DNA of 64,000 nucleotides from CAIVVT01 sp963823095 (GTDB lineage: Bacteria; Acidobacteriota; Terriglobia; Bryobacterales; Bryobacteraceae): contig CAWGKI010000030.1 in the NCBI GenBank assembly GCA_963823095.1, positions 62,001 to 126,000 of the forward strand, read 5' to 3'. The stretch's first letter is position 1, and every line of letters starts with the position of its first letter. Under the pieces are notes generated by a model. That model did no database searches. It was given only the letters and a program-made list of their open reading frames with translations, and was not told the origin of the DNA. Below, in pieces: positions 63,451 to 64,000 of the stretch. Position numbers and translations under genes: made by a program.

Positions 63451-64000
63451 TTACTCGTCGCGATCGTCGCGCCAACTCATTACGGCGCTGATCGCTTCTT
63501 GAACCTGCCGCCGATCGTATGGCTCGCCGATCACCTGATAGGCTCCCATCTCCAGAACGTGCTTCGAGTCGCCATTGTGCGATGGAGTGCAGACGACGAC
63601 CGGAACCGCGCGGCTTCTCTCCCTCGCCATCTGGACGATGTCCTGGAAACTGCCGTCCGAGAGTTCGAGTGCGCAGAAGACGGCAGTGAGCTGATAGTGC
63701 AGGTTCAGCACCTTGCGTGCCTCAGAGCACGTTGAGACCGGAAAGACTTCCAGTCCGCCAGCCGTCAACTGCTCCCGAATCGGCGCCTGATTGGCTGAGG
63801 GCATCACCAGGAGCGCGCCGGGCCGGGCTACGTCGCCGTGGTCCTGAGGTTGGGCGCCCACATTTCTTTTAAACGCCGACCGCACAATCGGCTCGGCAAT
63901 GTCCCGCAGGTCAGTCCAGGAGAGAGAGCTGCCGATCTCGCTGTCGGACCCTGCGGCGAGATTCGAGCCGCCCCAAATTCGCACCTCCGGTTTGTCCTCG
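63451..64000 (-). CDS. Degenerate response-regulator receiver protein, N-terminus cut by window
   Basis: About 183 residues are seen; the frame stays open to the window edge (GTG 63984 has no usable ribosome site), so the start lies outside. The C-terminal 110 residues follow the receiver fold: ALLVMPSANQAPIREQL, AVFCALELSDGSFQDIVQMA, VPVVVCTPSHNGDSKHVLEM GAYQVIGEPYD. The acceptor Asp is Ala (in FCALELSDG) and the conserved Lys before Pro is Glu (GEPYD), so phosphorylation is unlikely. Such pseudo-receivers can still act by binding. Confidence 0.75.
   Translation of the reverse strand, partial: EDKPEVRIWGGSNLAAGSDSEIGSSLSWTDLRDIAEPIVRSAFKRNVGAQPQDHGDVARPGALLVMPSANQAPIREQLTAGGLEVFPVSTCSEARKVLNLHYQLTAVFCALELSDGSFQDIVQMARERSRAVPVVVCTPSHNGDSKHVLEMGAYQVIGEPYDRRQVQEAISAVMSWRDDRDE

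Overview
The window reads as a piece of chromosome from a soil-type Acidobacteriota, most likely of the Solibacter/Bryobacter kind. It is GC-rich and carries four very large Oar/CarboxypepD-type TonB-dependent receptors, an ADOP-type ABC permease, a secreted Sortilin/BNR-repeat protein, a sulfatase-TPR fusion and a CE15-like esterase. This placement is inferred from gene content; there is no rRNA or other marker gene to confirm it.

Region 1 (1-18893, all + strand) is the right-hand part of an extracellular contractile injection system (eCIS, phage-tail-like; Afp/PVC/MAC type). In order it holds the end of a Pvc16-like (DUF4255) protein, an AAA+ ATPase (Pvc15-like), a small protein, a DUF4157 protein with an unrecognised C-terminal region (possible cargo), a Pvc7-like protein, a LysM-like adaptor, a hub split into gpD-like and gpV-like genes, a PAAR tip, gp25, two large gpJ-like baseplate wedge proteins, a tail protein I/beta-helix tip protein and a DUF6519 protein. 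Most junctions are 4-base ATGA overlaps, so this is one translationally coupled operon. Sheath and tube genes must lie to the left of the window. Convergent with its end (18906-19967, - strand) is a sensor-less sigma-54 activator with unusual active-site residues.

Region 2 (20212-21152) is an internally deleted ISKra4-like element with perfect 21-bp terminal inverted repeats. Region 3 (21370-31212) holds an ABC permease, a LolA-like outer-membrane protein, a 10-Asp-box BNR protein and a TonB receptor. Region 4 (31240-38391) holds an IS630-like scrap, a small helical protein, KatG with a PerR-type repressor upstream, a CocE-type hydrolase and a VOC protein. Region 5 (38891-49419) holds two TonB receptors around an exported methyltransferase-like protein and a sulfatase-like TPR protein. 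Region 6 (49958-51027) is a RAYT transposase flanked by its probable REP sequences and short tandem repeats. Region 7 (51070-54665) pairs a SWIM-SNF2 helicase with a DUF2293 protein. Region 8 (54805-64000) holds a quinone-oxidoreductase-like gene, a CE15-like esterase, a fourth TonB receptor, a secreted beta-sandwich protein and a degenerate receiver protein cut by the window edge.

Nine single-base frameshifts interrupt otherwise well-conserved + strand genes; eight need one base to be skipped. This looks more like insertion-type sequencing error than decay, so broken genes are annotated at full length with the break noted.
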